5,894 nucleotides of DNA from Chloroflexota bacterium (GTDB lineage: Bacteria > Chloroflexota > Anaerolineae > Anaerolineales > Villigracilaceae), in assembly GCA_021796315.1 (NCBI GenBank), contig JAJYOH010000401.1, positions 1 through 5,894 of the forward strand, read 5' to 3'. The position numbers and the translations under genes are program-made. The notes beneath the pieces were generated by a model that saw only the letters and a program-made list of their open reading frames with translations, was not told the DNA's origin and made no database searches. Shown piece by piece: positions 5,700-5,894 of this stretch; position 1 is the first letter of the stretch, and each line of letters begins with the position of its first letter.

Positions 5700-5894
5700 A
5701 TGACACTCGAACGCGGAACACTTTTACATAAACGTTATCGCATTGTTGAGATACTGGGCCAGGGCGGCATGGGATCGGTTTATCGCGCCGTGGATGAGAA
5801 CCTCGGCGTGGATGTGGCCCTCAAGGAAAATCTTTTTACAACAGATGAATACTCGCGCCAGTTCCGTTTGGAAGCAGTGATCCTGGCGAATTTG
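5700..5894 (+). CDS. PknB-type Ser/Thr protein kinase, N-terminal 65 residues, 3' truncated by window edge
   Basis: Translation from the ATG at 5700 runs open to the window edge for 65 codons and gives the start of a eukaryotic-like (Hanks-type) kinase domain. It begins RGTLLHKRYRIVEILG. Next are the glycine-rich ATP loop GQGGMGSVY (20-28), the beta-3 VALKE with the ATP-binding Lys42, and a helix with FRLEAVILANL, where Glu58 is the likely salt-bridge partner of Lys42. The catalytic loop, activation segment and any C-terminal sensor or membrane domain lie outside the window. There is no N-terminal extension, so the kinase domain is at the N-terminus, as in PknB-like proteins. The ATG is 10 nt after the phosphatase stop, with only a weak G-rich Shine-Dalgarno (GGGA, 5691-5694). 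It may be co-transcribed with the phosphatase, but the extended -10 box at 5653-5661 suggests its own promoter too. The family call is firm; its target is unknown. Confidence 0.93.
   Translation, partial: MTLERGTLLHKRYRIVEILGQGGMGSVYRAVDENLGVDVALKENLFTTDEYSRQFRLEAVILANL

Overview
The window reads as ordinary chromosomal DNA from a Chloroflexota bacterium, most likely class Anaerolineae. This is an inference from the look of the proteins: a HlyD/MacA-type adaptor of a kind I associate with Anaerolineae, a TgpA-like membrane transglutaminase, a GAF-PAS-cyclase, a PknB-type kinase, and moderately GC-rich codon use. I see no tRNA, rRNA, CRISPR array, insertion sequence or phage gene.

Layout, left to right. 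(1) 2-478 (+) is the 3' part of a membrane-fusion (periplasmic adaptor) protein of an efflux/secretion system, cut by the left edge. (2) 479-569 is a short convergent intergenic gap with a possible small terminator for the leftward operon. (3) 570-2288 (-) is a GAF-PAS-class III nucleotide cyclase with the Lys/Thr base-recognition pair of class IIIb adenylate cyclases. (4) 2292-4607 (-), possibly starting at 4643, is a TgpA/DUF3488-type multi-pass membrane transglutaminase-like protein. It lies 3 nt upstream of the cyclase gene, so the two form an operon read transglutaminase then cyclase. (5) 4608-4663 is a compact divergent promoter region with overlapping -10 candidates on both strands. (6) 4664-5689 (+) is a PAP2-superfamily membrane phosphatase with an extra C-terminal membrane half. 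(7) 5700-5894 (+) is the N-terminal lobe of a PknB-type Ser/Thr protein kinase, cut by the right edge. A perfect extended -10 box inside the end of the phosphatase gene could give the kinase its own promoter.

How the genes may work together. The leftward operon pairs an envelope enzyme acting outside the membrane with a cytoplasmic cyclase that has sensory GAF and PAS domains. The rightward pair combines a lipid-phosphate phosphatase with a Ser/Thr kinase. A shared envelope-homeostasis/signalling theme is plausible but is inference from adjacency only. The family assignments rest on intact motifs. The most notable points are the transglutaminase-cyclase pairing without the usual MoxR/DUF58 neighbours, the overlapping divergent promoter, and the promoter embedded in the phosphatase reading frame. 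I found no clear evidence of a wholly new system.
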